DNA from: a virus | Virus record (IMG/VR): IMGVR_UViG_3300025770_001492 | Span: 1-64,000 of that record | Direction: 5' to 3' (one strand) | DNA: 64,000 nt | Part shown: one piece after another, positions 49,887 through 57,346 of the stretch | How positions within the stretch are numbered: position 1 is the stretch's first letter | Layout: every line of letters begins with the position of its first letter | Translations under genes and position numbers: made by a program | Notes under the pieces: model-generated | Told to the model about the DNA's origin: nothing | Databases searched by the model: none | Seen by the model: the letters and a program-made list of their open reading frames with translations, nothing else

Positions 49887-50119
49887 TTCATTCCTCTTTT
49901 AGACGAATCTAAATTTCGCATGGCACTCAATATGGAAAGAGTAAATATTCCAGAAGTTGCCAAATGGAGTCCAATATATACAAAAATTGCTGGTCCGTGA
50001 AACACAGCACAAGTGATTGCCCAAATAGCAATCACAATTATAAGCATGTATTTAAGTTCTAAGTTTTTCACCACATTAATCGCTTCAAATGTTCCGCCTG
50101 TGTATAAGATTGACGACAT
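49883..50119 (-). CDS. Decayed TagD copy fused to membrane segments
   Basis: Starts MSSILYTGGTFEAINVVKN, matching ILYTGGTFDLFHYGHVNFLKN of the cytidylyltransferase at 13304 but with the HxGH catalytic loop deleted. After residue 20 it turns into two hydrophobic segments (MLIIVIAIWAITCAV and a second around 45-65). GGAGG precedes the ATG. It cannot be an active cytidylyltransferase; it may be a new small membrane protein. Confidence 0.65.
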   Translation of the reverse strand: MSSILYTGGTFEAINVVKNLELKYMLIIVIAIWAITCAVFHGPAIFVYIGLHLATSGIFTLSILSAMRNLDSSKRGMK

Positions 50120-50124
50120 TATAG

Positions 50125-51018
50125 TTAACCTCCAACTATTTTGAATATACCATTTAAATCGTCATCTCTAGAACAGGAAGTAGTGTGTAAGAATATAGAA
50201 TCGTTATCAAAAATTTTACTAAAATTAAACCTACAAGGATCGTCGTATGTAAACTCTCTAAAATCTTTTATGTCCCAACCGTGAGAACAAATTTCTAAAC
50301 CACTTTTTATTTTTTTCTGATCGTTGTTTGCAGTGTTTATCGCCAACTCAATTAAATGCTCGTCTTGTATCCACCTTGTGCTACGACCTATTTTTTTTGA
50401 AACAATCTTTTGTACTTCTAAGATATTGTCTAGCCCCTGTTTACTGCTTAGTGAAAGATTACATTTCTCAAGTCTAGTAACCAAAAGCTCGCAAAACTCT
50501 CTTGTTAGTAGTGCAAATCCAGTATTAAATACGGTGTCTTGATTTAACGTAATATCTAAGTGTTCAACGAAAGCTTTTCGTATAAAAAATCTAGCTTTTA
50601 GATACCAAGGGAAAGGTAAAGCGTCCCAATCTGGAATCGGCTCCACCGTTTCCAAAGCCTGTAAACCATTTTTTTCTTGTTCGGGGAAATCTTTATGCTG
50701 AATATAGCTAATGCCATCACGACACCAATCTCTGATATTATTGATGTGTCTTTTTTTATTTATAATAAATGTATCTAGATCCATAAATAATCCATAATCA
50801 TCTCCAGAATCTAAAAAATCATATATTCTAACAAACTTCCTCAAGAGAGGGCAAAGGGGTAAATTGATTAATTGTCTAACTAGATAGTGCTTATCGTCTA
50901 AAACGTTTAGCTTTATGCCATCTTGAGAAAAATAACTAAACTGAGAAGCCAAAGATGTCAAATGCCACTGTTCAACGACTGGCATCGTATTTAATAAATA
51001 GGCCGATATTTTAACCAT
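50125..51018 (-). CDS. Glycosyltransferase-like protein (paralogue of 13717-14628)
   Basis: A 297-aa protein sharing LNVLDDKHYLVRQLI, IYDFLDSGDDYGLFMDLDT and FNTGFALLTRE with the 13717 protein. The start at 51018 has AGGAAAG upstream; a longer frame to 51063 is unlikely. It is followed by the decayed TagD, so a gene pair was duplicated. Confidence 0.65.
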   Translation of the reverse strand: MVKISAYLLNTMPVVEQWHLTSLASQFSYFSQDGIKLNVLDDKHYLVRQLINLPLCPLLRKFVRIYDFLDSGDDYGLFMDLDTFIINKKRHINNIRDWCRDGISYIQHKDFPEQEKNGLQALETVEPIPDWDALPFPWYLKARFFIRKAFVEHLDITLNQDTVFNTGFALLTREFCELLVTRLEKCNLSLSSKQGLDNILEVQKIVSKKIGRSTRWIQDEHLIELAINTANNDQKKIKSGLEICSHGWDIKDFREFTYDDPCRFNFSKIFDNDSIFLHTTSCSRDDDLNGIFKIVGG

Positions 51019-51166
51019 CTTCTTTCCTGTCTGTAAAAAATTTATAAAGTCTTCCCGCCGCATCTAGTTTATGCTCTTTAAATTCTAATAAGCCGTTATC
51101 ATTTATAAAAACATCCTCATCAATATTAATTTTACACTCTGGGAGGGAAGCAGCAAAATCTGTAGT
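51011..51166 (-). other. Open frame continuing in-frame after the TGA of the TerD-like gene
   Basis: After the TGA at 51169-51167 the same frame runs open for 51 codons with coding-like composition (DFAASLPECKINIDEDVF, then EHKLDAAGRLYKFFTDRKED) before TAA. It has no ATG, GTG or TTG start. It overlaps the next gene's start by 8 nt. Either a readthrough extension or the tail of a lost gene. Confidence 0.45.
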
Positions 51167-52921
51167 TCAAGAAAAGATTTTTAAGAAGCTAGACTTGTCC
51201 AGATTGTCCAAAGAGAAGTCGTAATCTGCATCTTCAGGGCAGCTAACAATCTCTGCTCCCAAGATCATCACAATCTCTTTAAAAGACAAAGGATTCGTCC
51301 ATTGTTGCTTCAACGCCTCAATGCCCTCTGTGCCTCTGGAAACCCTAGCGTTTCCTTTGCCGAAGTTAAGCAGCACAAAGCATTGGCGTTCTGGGACCGA
51401 TGGTAAAAGCATCCCCAAGATGGTTTGTTGCTGAACCGAGTTGGTTACACACTCAAAAGCAACCTTGTTTGGGTCCATCATGTATTCATGAGAAACTTTT
51501 GGAGCATATCCAACAACAATTTTATATTTGCAATCTGGTTCGCCAGAATAGACATTGTTAACCATCAAATACTCTGAATCGCAACTCTCTCCTACGTGCA
51601 TGTATTCCACAGCACCGTTTGGAGCATCAGTAATGTCCCCAGAGTAAGTAAGATCGCCATCGTGAAAGCTGGCGTTCCAGCCAACCTTTGATCCGCTAAT
51701 GTTCATTGCAGAAAGATCCAAGTCGTTCGCTCCCCAAGAATTTTCCCAATAAATTCCTACAGCAATTCTTTCGCCATAAAATTTAGTTCCAGTGGGAATA
51801 TTTCCAACAAACATTTTTTCTGAAGTGGGGAGAGCATATTCGACTTCTTTGGGGAAATAGAATTTTTTACCACTCAAATTGTATCGGTTCTTAAGACTCT
51901 GGATGATCAGGGAAACATTTGCGGTCATCACATTGTTTTGCCCCTCACTCAATGGATTTTGCTTTGTCCAACTTTTACCGTTTCTAATACGGTATACAAA
52001 GTTGTCCTGCCCATTCTGCCTGCTGTGGCAGGCAGAAAGTGCCTTAAACATCGCAAATGGAGTTGCGTTCTCAAGCCAGTGCAACTCACTCTCATCGAGA
52101 AGACGATGAGTCACCATATTCAATGGATTTTGCACCAAAGGCTTGTGGTTGCTTTTTGAAAGCTTTGAGATCTTGTTGACAACAGATGAGCACTTTGCCT
52201 TGTATGCCAAAAACAAAGGCTTGAATCGATTAAAAACTTCAGCAAGATTTTCCAGACCAAAACTAACAAACAGTTTTTCTGGATTGAAACCACTGGCCTT
52301 GATTGCAGCAATTGTTTCATTGTTCTTAATCAAAAGAGTTTCGCCTGTAGTCTTGAAAAGAACGTACCGCAAAAACTCCGCAGTATCCTTGGGCAGAACT
52401 CCGCAATCATCTGCAATCTTTATGATTGCCTCTTTATTCCTGATTCCTTCATCGCCAGAAAACTTGTATTCCAATTCTTCTGTCAAAACAGAAAGAATGC
52501 AGTCAACAGTTTCCTCTTTCATTGCGATGCCAGAACGAAGCATATTAAGACACTTCTCAGTCATTTCTTTGACTGAATATGCCTTGATGACCTTGAACGT
52601 CAGCTTAACATCAGGTACTTCTGCAATTCCTTCTGGATAGTATGCCTCTGCCTGAAAGTCAGAGCCATACGTGCTGAAATAGTGACTGATCTGGTCAAGG
52701 TACAATTCGTACCTTGAGCTATTTTGAACCTTTTCCCAAGACTTATAAAAAGTCTTGTTCAAATCGTTCCCACTCAGCTTCTGGGCATCGTAGTAGCTTA
52801 CAATCTGATCCTTTGCCCAAAGCGCATTAGGTTCGATGATGTAACCATCGTCACTGAGGTGAACCAAAGGATTGTTAGATTCTTTTGCTACAACTGCGTT
52901 AAAAAGCTCAAGGGTTTTCAT
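51167..52921 (-). CDS. Large protein with TerD-like domain
   Basis: 584 aa. Residues about 365-450 contain ANDLDLSAMNISGSKVGWNA and LTYSGDITDAPNGAVEY, which resemble the Ca-binding beta-sandwich of TerD-type stress proteins. The first 330 residues are mostly helical and unassigned. Such domains occur in tellurite/phage-resistance operons. It has its own promoter at 53065. Confidence 0.6.
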   Translation of the reverse strand: MKTLELFNAVVAKESNNPLVHLSDDGYIIEPNALWAKDQIVSYYDAQKLSGNDLNKTFYKSWEKVQNSSRYELYLDQISHYFSTYGSDFQAEAYYPEGIAEVPDVKLTFKVIKAYSVKEMTEKCLNMLRSGIAMKEETVDCILSVLTEELEYKFSGDEGIRNKEAIIKIADDCGVLPKDTAEFLRYVLFKTTGETLLIKNNETIAAIKASGFNPEKLFVSFGLENLAEVFNRFKPLFLAYKAKCSSVVNKISKLSKSNHKPLVQNPLNMVTHRLLDESELHWLENATPFAMFKALSACHSRQNGQDNFVYRIRNGKSWTKQNPLSEGQNNVMTANVSLIIQSLKNRYNLSGKKFYFPKEVEYALPTSEKMFVGNIPTGTKFYGERIAVGIYWENSWGANDLDLSAMNISGSKVGWNASFHDGDLTYSGDITDAPNGAVEYMHVGESCDSEYLMVNNVYSGEPDCKYKIVVGYAPKVSHEYMMDPNKVAFECVTNSVQQQTILGMLLPSVPERQCFVLLNFGKGNARVSRGTEGIEALKQQWTNPLSFKEIVMILGAEIVSCPEDADYDFSLDNLDKSSFLKIFS

Positions 52922-52944
52922 AATTAAAATCCTGAAAAAGGCGA

Positions 52945-53050
52945 AGAGTAAAAATTCATTGGTATTTTTATAGGAACTCTTTATGCCTATGATTCAAAAA
53001 GACGGCGAGCAGTAAAACTATCATTTATAAGATTTTATAGGAACTGCTTT
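52945..53050 (-). repeat. Two copies of an AGTTCCTATAAAA leader element
   Basis: On the minus strand GGCAAAAGCAGTTCCTATAAAAT and GGCATAAAGAGTTCCTATAAAAA recur about 65 nt apart in the leader of the TerD-like gene. The rest of the 195-nt interval holds the promoter and no gene. Confidence 0.5.
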
Positions 53051-53064
53051 TGCCGAACACTCAT

Positions 53065-53092
53065 ACTATACGACTTTGATTTCAGATGTAAA
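53065..53092 (-). promoter_or_regulatory. Promoter TTTACA-N16-TATAGT
   Basis: Minus-strand -35 at 53092-53087, -10 at 53070-53065, with the GTCG extension before -10 as in the tandem promoters at 5265-5424. Confidence 0.7.
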
Positions 53093-53116
53093 CCTACATT
53101 TGTGAAAAGTTTGTAG

Positions 53117-53341
53117 CTAATAACTCCAAACTTTTCTTATATGAGACAAACTGTCCCCGTATTTTTCTTTTAACTTATTCATTAACTTTGACCTATCGTC
53201 AGAGACAAAAGACTCTTCTGAGACTGGATAGCCTTCAGGATACACAGAAGGCGGAACAATTCTCAAGGACTCCTCGACATGTGTTAAACGCTTGTCTTTC
53301 CAAATGAAAAAAGACACACGCCTGATCGTAACATCACTCAT
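53117..53341 (-). CDS. Unidentified small protein (74 aa)
   Basis: MSDVTIRRVSFFIWKDKRLT begins it. GGACG precedes the ATG at 53341, which overlaps the upstream gene by 8 nt. No motif. Confidence 0.55.
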   Translation of the reverse strand: MSDVTIRRVSFFIWKDKRLTHVEESLRIVPPSVYPEGYPVSEESFVSDDRSKLMNKLKEKYGDSLSHIRKVWSY

Positions 53342-53633
53342 AACCATCGTCCTGATTGGCGTCTATGCAAAGTTGAATTATATCATCCAATTCCTGTACA
53401 TCCATTTCCTGTCCCGTTTCTTCCATGTATGCTTGAAGAATATCTATTTTGTCAGAAATAGTCAAACTCTTAAGCTGTCGGATCTGATCAAGATCCATAT
53501 TTCTCATTTCCTCAAGAAAATTGTCCAAACATTCTTTAGCAGTTTTTGCCTGTTCGGGTGTATACTCAACCCCTCTTTCGGCCATTGCGTTTCTAAAATA
53601 AAGAACTTCATCGTTCGGCAGTGAAGGACGCAT
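53334..53633 (-). CDS. Unidentified acidic protein (99 aa)
   Basis: MRPSLPNDEVLYFRNAMAER begins it. The start at 53633 is set by AGGAG eight bases upstream; the longer frame to 53720 overlaps promoter-like sequence (TTGACT-N17-TACTGT). Helical and acidic; function unknown. Confidence 0.6.
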   Translation of the reverse strand: MRPSLPNDEVLYFRNAMAERGVEYTPEQAKTAKECLDNFLEEMRNMDLDQIRQLKSLTISDKIDILQAYMEETGQEMDVQELDDIIQLCIDANQDDGYE

Positions 53634-53709
53634 GGGAAATCTCCTAAAAACAAAATATTTAAGAACAGTATCTTTGCTCATGAAATAAGTCAACAGCAAA
53701 ACCTGTTTC

Positions 53710-54300
53710 TCAATCTCCAAAACTATATTTAAACAAATCTATGTCCTTCTCAAAGAGATTAGAAACCAAATCTCTTGTCTCTGAATCGTAATAATCCTCA
53801 TATGAAATAGATCTCTGAGTCCTGTTTTTAAAATCAAGCTTAAACTTGGGAATTCCTATCTTTTCACACACTCTATCAAAATCATGTTGGAGACTTTCAA
53901 ACCTACCAACAAAGTCCATCACCAAATCGCCCTGAGCATCACATAGAAATTTATATTGTGGAACAAGAGGCTGATAACAGCACCGCACAGTCTCGGGAAT
54001 CCACGCTTCGTTACAGTTGTTGTCTTTGTAAAGCCATGTCTTGAGAGACATGTGATCACGCACAGGACGCTCAAACTCGTCTGTAGCGTAGAAGTACCAT
54101 GAAATAACCCAGTCCCAAGGATTTCTCACAAATCCAAATTTGAAACAATCAAAATACTTCTCATCATGAAAATAAATCGGGGTGTGCTTCTTGTGACAAT
54201 GCGGGATTATTTTGTATTTCGTCTTAATATAGGACTCAATTGATGTTGTTCCTGTTTTTGGAACTCCAACATATATGAATTTGTATTGTTTGTTGATCAT
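53710..54300 (-). CDS. Sulfotransferase (family 2-like)
   Basis: A 196-aa protein: IYVGVPKTGTTSIESYI is the PAPS loop, FGFVRNPWDWVISWY the 3'-phosphate site, DFVGRFESLQHDFDRVCEKI and YYDSETRDLVSNLFEKD complete the family pattern. It lies outside the main glycan island. Confidence 0.85.
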   Translation of the reverse strand: MINKQYKFIYVGVPKTGTTSIESYIKTKYKIIPHCHKKHTPIYFHDEKYFDCFKFGFVRNPWDWVISWYFYATDEFERPVRDHMSLKTWLYKDNNCNEAWIPETVRCCYQPLVPQYKFLCDAQGDLVMDFVGRFESLQHDFDRVCEKIGIPKFKLDFKNRTQRSISYEDYYDSETRDLVSNLFEKDIDLFKYSFGD

Positions 54301-54341
54301 TCTCAACCATATATGAATACTGTTATGTTTGGATCGCTAAA

Positions 54342-54524
54342 TTAAATAGGTACTTTAGCAACAATCTTCGTACCTTGACCCACTGGAACAAGCAGCGGAA
54401 TGACCCATTCAGTGGTTTCCATAGAAATCATCCTTGGGCCAACGATAAGATTCTCCCCAAAAAGTGCAATTATGGAATCCAAAAAGTCAGATGGGTGGCA
54501 ATCTTGTAACTCTTGGAGAGTCAT
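54342..54524 (-). CDS. Unidentified small protein (60 aa)
   Basis: MTLQELQDCHPSDFLDSIIA begins it; the C-terminal half is hydrophobic beta-like. GAGG precedes the ATG, which overlaps the upstream gene by 38 nt. Confidence 0.55.
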   Translation of the reverse strand: MTLQELQDCHPSDFLDSIIALFGENLIVGPRMISMETTEWVIPLLVPVGQGTKIVAKVPI

Positions 54525-54705
54525 TGCAGTCCTCAGTTTTCTGCACAGGTACTACTTGATGATCATGTCGCTTGCAGTTATGCACATGCTTGCGACGACA
54601 CCAATTGTTGTATGCGTTGGCTATGGGAATTGAAATTAAAGATAGCCCAAGGCCGCCAAATAAAATCAATCCCTCAACTATAAACCCACAAACACAAGCT
54701 AACAT
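54487..54705 (-). CDS. Small membrane protein with His/Cys tail
   Basis: From the ATG overlapping the upstream stop (TGATG), 72 aa: a hydrophobic N-terminal half (GFIVEGLILFGGLGLSLISI), then CRRKHVHNCKRHDH. Function unknown. Confidence 0.55.
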   Translation of the reverse strand: MLACVCGFIVEGLILFGGLGLSLISIPIANAYNNWCRRKHVHNCKRHDHQVVPVQKTEDCNDSPRVTRLPPI

Positions 54706-55136
54706 CAGCAACAATCCGTTCCAGAACAACAATCGTTTTGTATTACAGGAATCCCACACTTGTCCTTAGCCAAACAATCTGTCTTTGTAGGCGTCAGATA
54801 AAATACTCCGTCCTTAAACTCTACACCCCATATGCCAATCGTCTCTGCTTGGTATTCCACCTGAACGAGCCAATCGCCGGGTTTTAAGCTTTTTTCTGCG
54901 GCTTCAATTATAGATGAAAGTTTCTTAGGCGACAAGCGATGATCATAATCATCAGCAGTCCAAAGTTGAAAACAAATATAAGTTGATTGACGCTGATAGC
55001 CGCCACAATCAACAAAACACTTATCGGACACACCAACCTCTGTGATGTGAAAATGCTCTGGAACATGGCCGTTGGGCAACTTGAATCTTAAAACGTCAAG
55101 ATTGCCAACGTGCTTTTTGAATTCTGATAGTATCAT
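54705..55136 (-). CDS. DUF6428-like protein
   Basis: A 143-aa protein: HVPEHFHITEVGVSDKCFVD, CGGYQRQSTYICFQLWTADD and DHRLSPKKLSSII match the DUF6428 pattern as I remember it. A cysteine-rich tail (DCCSGTDCC) follows. Function unknown. Confidence 0.65.
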   Translation of the reverse strand: MILSEFKKHVGNLDVLRFKLPNGHVPEHFHITEVGVSDKCFVDCGGYQRQSTYICFQLWTADDYDHRLSPKKLSSIIEAAEKSLKPGDWLVQVEYQAETIGIWGVEFKDGVFYLTPTKTDCLAKDKCGIPVIQNDCCSGTDCC

Positions 55137-55258
55137 TCGTTTTCCTTTTTCAAGTTTTTCAATCTTTTTCTTACAGCATTGTCAGAAACTTTGTAAAATC
55201 TTCCAGTAGCACAGAAGTTGTTTTTAAATTCTTTAAGCTTGCTTTCAAGTTCTTCTAA
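55133..55258 (-). pseudogene. C-terminal HTH remnant of an HNH-type nuclease
   Basis: The frame LEELESKLKEFKNNFCATGR followed by FYKVSDNAVRKRLKN matches the DNA-binding tail found on many phage HNH nucleases (GRxYGVSDNAVRK). It has no start codon and its 5' side runs straight into tRNA-Glu, so the nuclease body is gone. Confidence 0.55.
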
Positions 55259-55330
55259 TACCGCATGGGAGTTTCGATCTCCCTCCTGCTGTTAGAAAGA
55301 CAGCCGACCTAGCCAGTAGTCGAATGCGGC
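55259..55330 (-). tRNA. tRNA-Glu(TTC)
   Basis: Acceptor GCCGCAT pairs with ATGCGGT; D arm GACT/GGTC; anticodon arm GCTGT-CTTTCTA-ACAGC; T arm GGGAG-ATCGAAA-CTCCC, where the first loop base is A instead of T; discriminator A. 72 nt. Confidence 0.8.
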
Positions 55331-55338
55331 ATTCTAAG

Positions 55339-55411
55339 CTCTCCGAGTAGGACTTGAACCTACAACCTAGCGGTTAACAGCCGCTCGCTCTACCAATTGA
55401 GCTATCGGAGA
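55339..55411 (-). tRNA. tRNA-Asn(GTT)
   Basis: Acceptor TCTCCGA/TCGGAGA; D arm GCTC/GAGC; anticodon arm AGCGG-CTGTTAA-CCGCT; T arm GTAGG-TTCAAGT-CCTAC; discriminator G. 73 nt, all stems perfect. Confidence 0.95.
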
Positions 55412-55417
55412 TTAAAG

Positions 55418-55455
55418 AGCCAACCGTGAGACTCGAACTCACAACCTGTTGATTA
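55418..55455 (-). tRNA. tRNA-Thr(TGT), 3' half
   Basis: Minus strand begins TAA then TCAAC (3' anticodon stem), T arm GTGAG-TTCGAGT-CTCAC, acceptor GGTTGGC and discriminator T. TCAAC pairs with GTTGA and GGTTGGC with GCCAACC of the 5' half at 55614-55648. Joined, the loop reads TT-TGT-AA. The C at 55456 may belong to either side. Confidence 0.85.
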
Positions 55456-55456
55456 G

Positions 55457-55530
55457 AGCGAATGACGAGATTCGAACTCGCAATACTTCTGGGTGGAAAC
55501 CAGACGCTTTACCTAATAAGCTTCATTCGC
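55457..55530 (-). tRNA. tRNA-Gly(TCC), nested inside split tRNA-Thr
   Basis: Acceptor GCGAATG/CATTCGC; D arm AGC/AGC-type short stem with GG in the loop; anticodon arm TCTGG-TTTCCAC-CCAGA; T arm GCGAG-TTCGAAT-CTCGT; discriminator T. Its 3' end abuts the Thr 3' half. Confidence 0.9.
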
Positions 55531-55537
55531 AACTGAG

Positions 55538-55613
55538 TCGGGGAGACAGGATTTGAACCTGCGATAACTCCCGGCCCCAAACCGGGCGGACGACCAGACT
55601 GTCCAACTCCCCG
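55538..55613 (-). tRNA. tRNA-Pro(TGG), nested inside split tRNA-Thr
   Basis: Acceptor CGGGGAG/CTCCCCG; D arm GGAC/GTCC; anticodon arm CCCGG-TTTGGGG-CCGGG; T arm GCAGG-TTCAAAT-CCTGT; discriminator A. Its first base directly follows the last base of the Thr 5' half. Confidence 0.95.
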
Positions 55614-55648
55614 CAAATCAACTGCTCTGCCAATTGAGCTAGGTTGGC
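55614..55648 (-). tRNA. tRNA-Thr(TGT), 5' half
   Basis: Minus strand: acceptor GCCAACC, TA, D arm GCTC-AATTGGCA-GAGC, A, anticodon stem GTTGA, then loop bases TT-TG, after which tRNA-Pro starts. The break falls between anticodon positions 35 and 36. Confidence 0.88.
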
Positions 55649-55655
55649 ATTTCTA

Positions 55656-56057
55656 CTAACCAACCCCCGTTCCGGGAGGTTGGTATTTCCCAGTTATACC
55701 AAAATATTCCCAATCGCATTCTGTACAAATAAAGTTATCATATGAACTATCTCTTTCGTGTTCGCTGTATCGAACAAGTTGTTCTGTATCTTTTTCGCAA
55801 TTCGGGCAATGCATCTCATCTCTTTCCCATCCGTCTGCCAGCCAACGATGTACTTCCGAAGTCAGGTCGGATTTCTTCTTTTTCTTTTTGAGTTTTTTGA
55901 AAAGTCGTTTAATTTGTTCATACGCAACTTCAGCGGTCAGATCTGTAGACTTATTGGACTCTAGATCCACTATGATATCGACTTTATTTGCGAACATCCG
56001 TAGATCACCTTCAAATTCTGAGTGACCTCCAGTTATTAAATACTTATTTTCTTCCAT
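55656..56057 (-). CDS. Zinc-ribbon protein with basic helix (133 aa)
   Basis: MEENKYLITGGHSEFEGDLR begins it; a Lys-rich stretch (RLFKKLKKKKKKSD) and a C4 ribbon (CPNCEKD, CTECDWE) follow. GGAG precedes the ATG. The gene ends 7 nt before the tRNA cluster. Function unknown. Confidence 0.6.
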   Translation of the reverse strand: MEENKYLITGGHSEFEGDLRMFANKVDIIVDLESNKSTDLTAEVAYEQIKRLFKKLKKKKKKSDLTSEVHRWLADGWERDEMHCPNCEKDTEQLVRYSEHERDSSYDNFICTECDWEYFGITGKYQPPGTGVG

Positions 56058-56074
56058 TTCATTACTCCATTAAA

Positions 56075-56107
56075 AAAACCCACTTAGGCGTTGCCTAAGT
56101 GGGTTTT
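56075..56107 (-). terminator. Intrinsic terminator
   Basis: AAAACCCACTTAGGC pairs with GCCTAAGTGGGTTTT around GTT; on the minus strand seven T residues follow. Confidence 0.9.
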
Positions 56108-56152
56108 CTTCCTCTTTGTCCAACTCAGGCACTCCTGAGTTCGACAGGAGAG

Positions 56153-56242
56153 TTACATATTTCTAACGGCACCACGTTCCCAGAAAACGGGTGGATAAGT
56201 TCCATTTGGAACTGTATTTCTGGTTGTTGTGCAATTTGTCAT
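56153..56242 (-). CDS. Very small ORF (29 aa)
   Basis: MTNCTTTRNTVPNGTYPPVF with a short tail. NGTYPPVFW faintly recalls DGTYANVTW in the 50-aa protein at 28201, which also has a private terminator. The ribosome site is weak. A second hairpin (AACTCAGG/CCTGAGTT) lies at 56131-56150 just downstream. Nothing else is visible in 56108-56316. Confidence 0.35.
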   Translation of the reverse strand: MTNCTTTRNTVPNGTYPPVFWERGAVRNM

Positions 56243-56316
56243 AATATTTTAACTCTTCTGTTCGGACGTTACTAGCCCGAATTAATAATTGTGTAGCTTT
56301 ATATAGAGTGTTGTTA

Positions 56317-56574
56317 TTATTTTTTCAAATTAAAAAAATCGAGCCTCCCAATTGCCTTATCAAAACCTTTTGCCCAAATGTCTAGATATCCACTATTTGA
56401 CGGCGACTCTCTGATTGTGTTTGGAATATTTTCAAAATATACTGAGACAGAATTTTCGATCTGACTTTTCCAGCCAATAGCAGGATACCTTTTAGGACCA
56501 GTAGCGACTCCATCTGAAAAAGTTGCCCACTCTTCCTTGTTCTCAATTATGTAAATGTTTTCTAACTTGATCAT
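56317..56574 (-). CDS. Unidentified protein (85 aa)
   Basis: MIKLENIYIIENKEEWATFS begins it, with ATGA coupling to the upstream gene. No motif recognised. Confidence 0.55.
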   Translation of the reverse strand: MIKLENIYIIENKEEWATFSDGVATGPKRYPAIGWKSQIENSVSVYFENIPNTIRESPSNSGYLDIWAKGFDKAIGRLDFFNLKK

Positions 56575-56771
56575 TCGTTTATCCTTTTGTGGAATTTGAG
56601 CATGATTTCTGCTACAGCTTCGGTATCATTGCTCCAAGACTCACCTTCTTCTGCGTCTTTTTGACGAATCATGTCTAAGGCCAACGATTTCAAACTATCG
56701 TCTTCGTCTGGAAGGTAGCCTTTGTTGTATAAATCTTTCCATTCATGAAGAGCTAGTGCATTTCGTTTCAT
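56571..56771 (-). CDS. Unidentified acidic protein (66 aa)
   Basis: MKRNALALHEWKDLYNKGYL begins it; acidic and helical. AAAGGA precedes the ATG. No motif recognised. Confidence 0.55.
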   Translation of the reverse strand: MKRNALALHEWKDLYNKGYLPDEDDSLKSLALDMIRQKDAEEGESWSNDTEAVAEIMLKFHKRINE

Positions 56772-56813
56772 TAAACTATCCTTTAAGATTTTCTTTAACT
56801 CGTTTGTCTTTCA

Positions 56814-57335
56814 CTACAAAAAATCCTTTGAATTTTCAGGAGAGTAATACAATGGAAAAGTCAAAGGAAACAATGTTTCTTCAGGTTCTTTTTGAAGCAA
56901 ATTGTTCAAAATATTATGCAATGCTTCATTTTGAAATAAGTTATTGCTTGCTGCTGCTCTGATACCTGTATCTACCTCTCTTTGGTCTTTAGCCAACTGT
57001 TCAAATGTGATGGGAACATCGGACAATTCGATTTCAGGATTGTTTAAATCTCCAAGAGGTATCTCTTTCGGAACAGACTTAACTTCATTGCCTTCAAGCA
57101 CGTTAAGTATTTGAATCAGCAATTCTGAGTTCTGCATTTCAACAGCGGAGTTTACTCCAAGGCTGTTGATTTGCTTGGTGTTCCATTGAATCGCACTTTC
57201 GAGGTTCTTGTTGACCACTAACTCTCGTTTATCACGTTCCGCACTGTTTGCGTTTTCTTTTAGCCAAAAAGTAAAGCTAATTCCAATCCCAAGAATTAAG
57301 ACAACAGAAAACACTTTTAGGTTTAAAAATTTCAT
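56814..57335 (-). CDS. Membrane-anchored or secreted protein (173 aa)
   Basis: MKFLNLKVFSVVLILGIGIS gives one N-terminal membrane helix, followed by a soluble Asn/Glu-rich domain. AAAGGA precedes the ATG at 57335. An envelope role is possible; no family recognised. Confidence 0.6.
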   Translation of the reverse strand: MKFLNLKVFSVVLILGIGISFTFWLKENANSAERDKRELVVNKNLESAIQWNTKQINSLGVNSAVEMQNSELLIQILNVLEGNEVKSVPKEIPLGDLNNPEIELSDVPITFEQLAKDQREVDTGIRAAASNNLFQNEALHNILNNLLQKEPEETLFPLTFPLYYSPENSKDFL

Positions 57336-57346
57336 AACAATTCCTT

